Shown here: in pieces, positions 63,716 through 64,000 of the stretch | How the letters are laid out: every line of letters begins with the position of its first letter | Position numbering within the stretch: the stretch's first letter is position 1 | Assembly: GCA_947496695.1 (NCBI GenBank) | Contig: CANMEI010000001.1 | Location: 310,001 to 374,000, forward strand | DNA from: an uncultured Cellulophaga sp. | GTDB lineage: Bacteria; Bacteroidota; Bacteroidia; Flavobacteriales; Flavobacteriaceae | Length of the DNA: 64,000 bases | Reading direction: 5' to 3' | Notes under the pieces: model-generated | Seen by the model: only the letters and a program-made list of their open reading frames with translations | Database searches by the model: none | Told to the model about the DNA's origin: nothing | Translations under genes and position numbers: made by a program

Positions 63716-64000
63716 TTATTTTTCTTTCCCCAATTCCACTGCTCTATCAAAGGCAGCATAAGCAGCATCTTGAATAAGTTGCTTCACATTATTATCATCC
63801 ATAGAGTCTATTGCTGCCTGAGTAGTACCTCCTTTTGATGCCACACGATCAATCCAATTTTCTGGCGAAAGATTAGATTGGTTGAATAATTCTATGGCAC
63901 CTTCAAAAGTGTTACTTACCAATATTTTTGAATCATAATCTGAAAAGCCCATTTTTAAAGCCGCCTCTAACATAGATTGCATAAAATAAAATACATAAGC
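63716..64000 (-). CDS. proC: Pyrroline-5-carboxylate reductase, C-terminal part (cut by window edge)
   Basis: The frame is open to the window end and reads AYVFYFMQSMLEAALKMGFSDYDSK, LVSNTFEGAIELFNQSNLSPENWIDRVASKGGTTQAAIDSM and a final helix ending LGKEK, the C-terminal dimerisation domain of ProC with its conserved SKGGTT. At least 95 residues present of about 265. Last step of proline synthesis. 4 bp before proB, so order of transcription is proC-proB-proA. Confidence 0.92.
   Translation of the reverse strand, partial: AYVFYFMQSMLEAALKMGFSDYDSKILVSNTFEGAIELFNQSNLSPENWIDRVASKGGTTQAAIDSMDDNNVKQLIQDAAYAAFDRAVELGKEK

Noticed and set aside
1..64000. CRISPR arrays, prophage, integrase, restriction or toxin-antitoxin systems
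   Set aside because: No regularly spaced repeats and no proteins with such motifs were seen.

Overview
The window looks like chromosome of a flavobacterium (Bacteroidota, family Flavobacteriaceae). Base composition is A+T-rich, translation starts mostly lack strong Shine-Dalgarno sequences, several promoters match the Bacteroidota TTG / TAnnTTTG pattern, and the gene content is typical: many TonB-dependent receptors, FecI/FecR regulation, SYLF, HmuY, DUF6607, a type IX secretion C-terminal domain, and serS/ribF/pth/prs housekeeping genes in flavobacterial contexts. Genus cannot be fixed from sequence alone.

Layout. 1-8.5 kb is a divergent haem/iron locus: hmuR-like receptor plus HmuY-like lipoprotein rightward; DUF6607, ankyrin, DUF2271, PepSY-flavoreductase and a small Cys-rich protein leftward. 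Fur-like palindromes sit in the divergent region and before the last gene. 8.5-14.5 kb holds ordinary genes: tRNA methyltransferase, a duplicated-domain lipoprotein, glutaryl-CoA dehydrogenase-like enzyme, SYLF protein and a YdeP-type molybdopterin oxidoreductase. 14.7-21.5 kb is a siderophore locus: AraC regulator, divergent siderophore receptor, Fes/IroE-like esterase, PepSY membrane protein and an orphan histidine kinase. 21.6-27.5 kb is a FecI/FecR/transducing-receptor system, with two lipoprotein genes on the other strand behind a duplicated ECF-type promoter motif.

27.6-35 kb is the most notable block: a tight operon (MerC-like protein, FolE, PhoX-type phosphatase, two COG0523 metal-chaperone GTPases, an ABC exporter-type transporter with a His-rich periplasmic region, and a Cys-containing secreted protein). 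Its promoter is embedded in two 15-bp TGCAAC/GTTGCA-type palindromes that look like Zur operators. I read it as a zinc-starvation operon. It is followed by a YHYH-domain protein and a membrane-anchored protein.

37-37.7 kb is a small scar: a decayed IS3 OrfA, tRNA-Leu(CAA) and a broken 5' half-copy of the same tRNA. 37.8-54.5 kb is mostly housekeeping: prs, rplY/ctc, pth, a T9SS metalloprotease with lipoprotein partner, ribF, a gamma-carboxylase-like protein, serS, a TPR protein, DUF4286, rsmA, mgtE and a GNAT-nitrilase fusion. 54.5-56.4 kb is a low-density accessory patch with a propeller-like fragment, a decayed secreted-protein gene and a small lipoprotein. 56.5-61.7 kb has a ClC family protein, a PAS protein, oxyR divergent from a secreted catalase, and an ankyrin protein. 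61.7-64 kb is the proline operon proC(partial)-proB-proA on the minus strand.

Read as a whole, the left half is dominated by metal acquisition (haem, siderophore, a FecIR-controlled substrate, zinc), each unit with its own visible control element.
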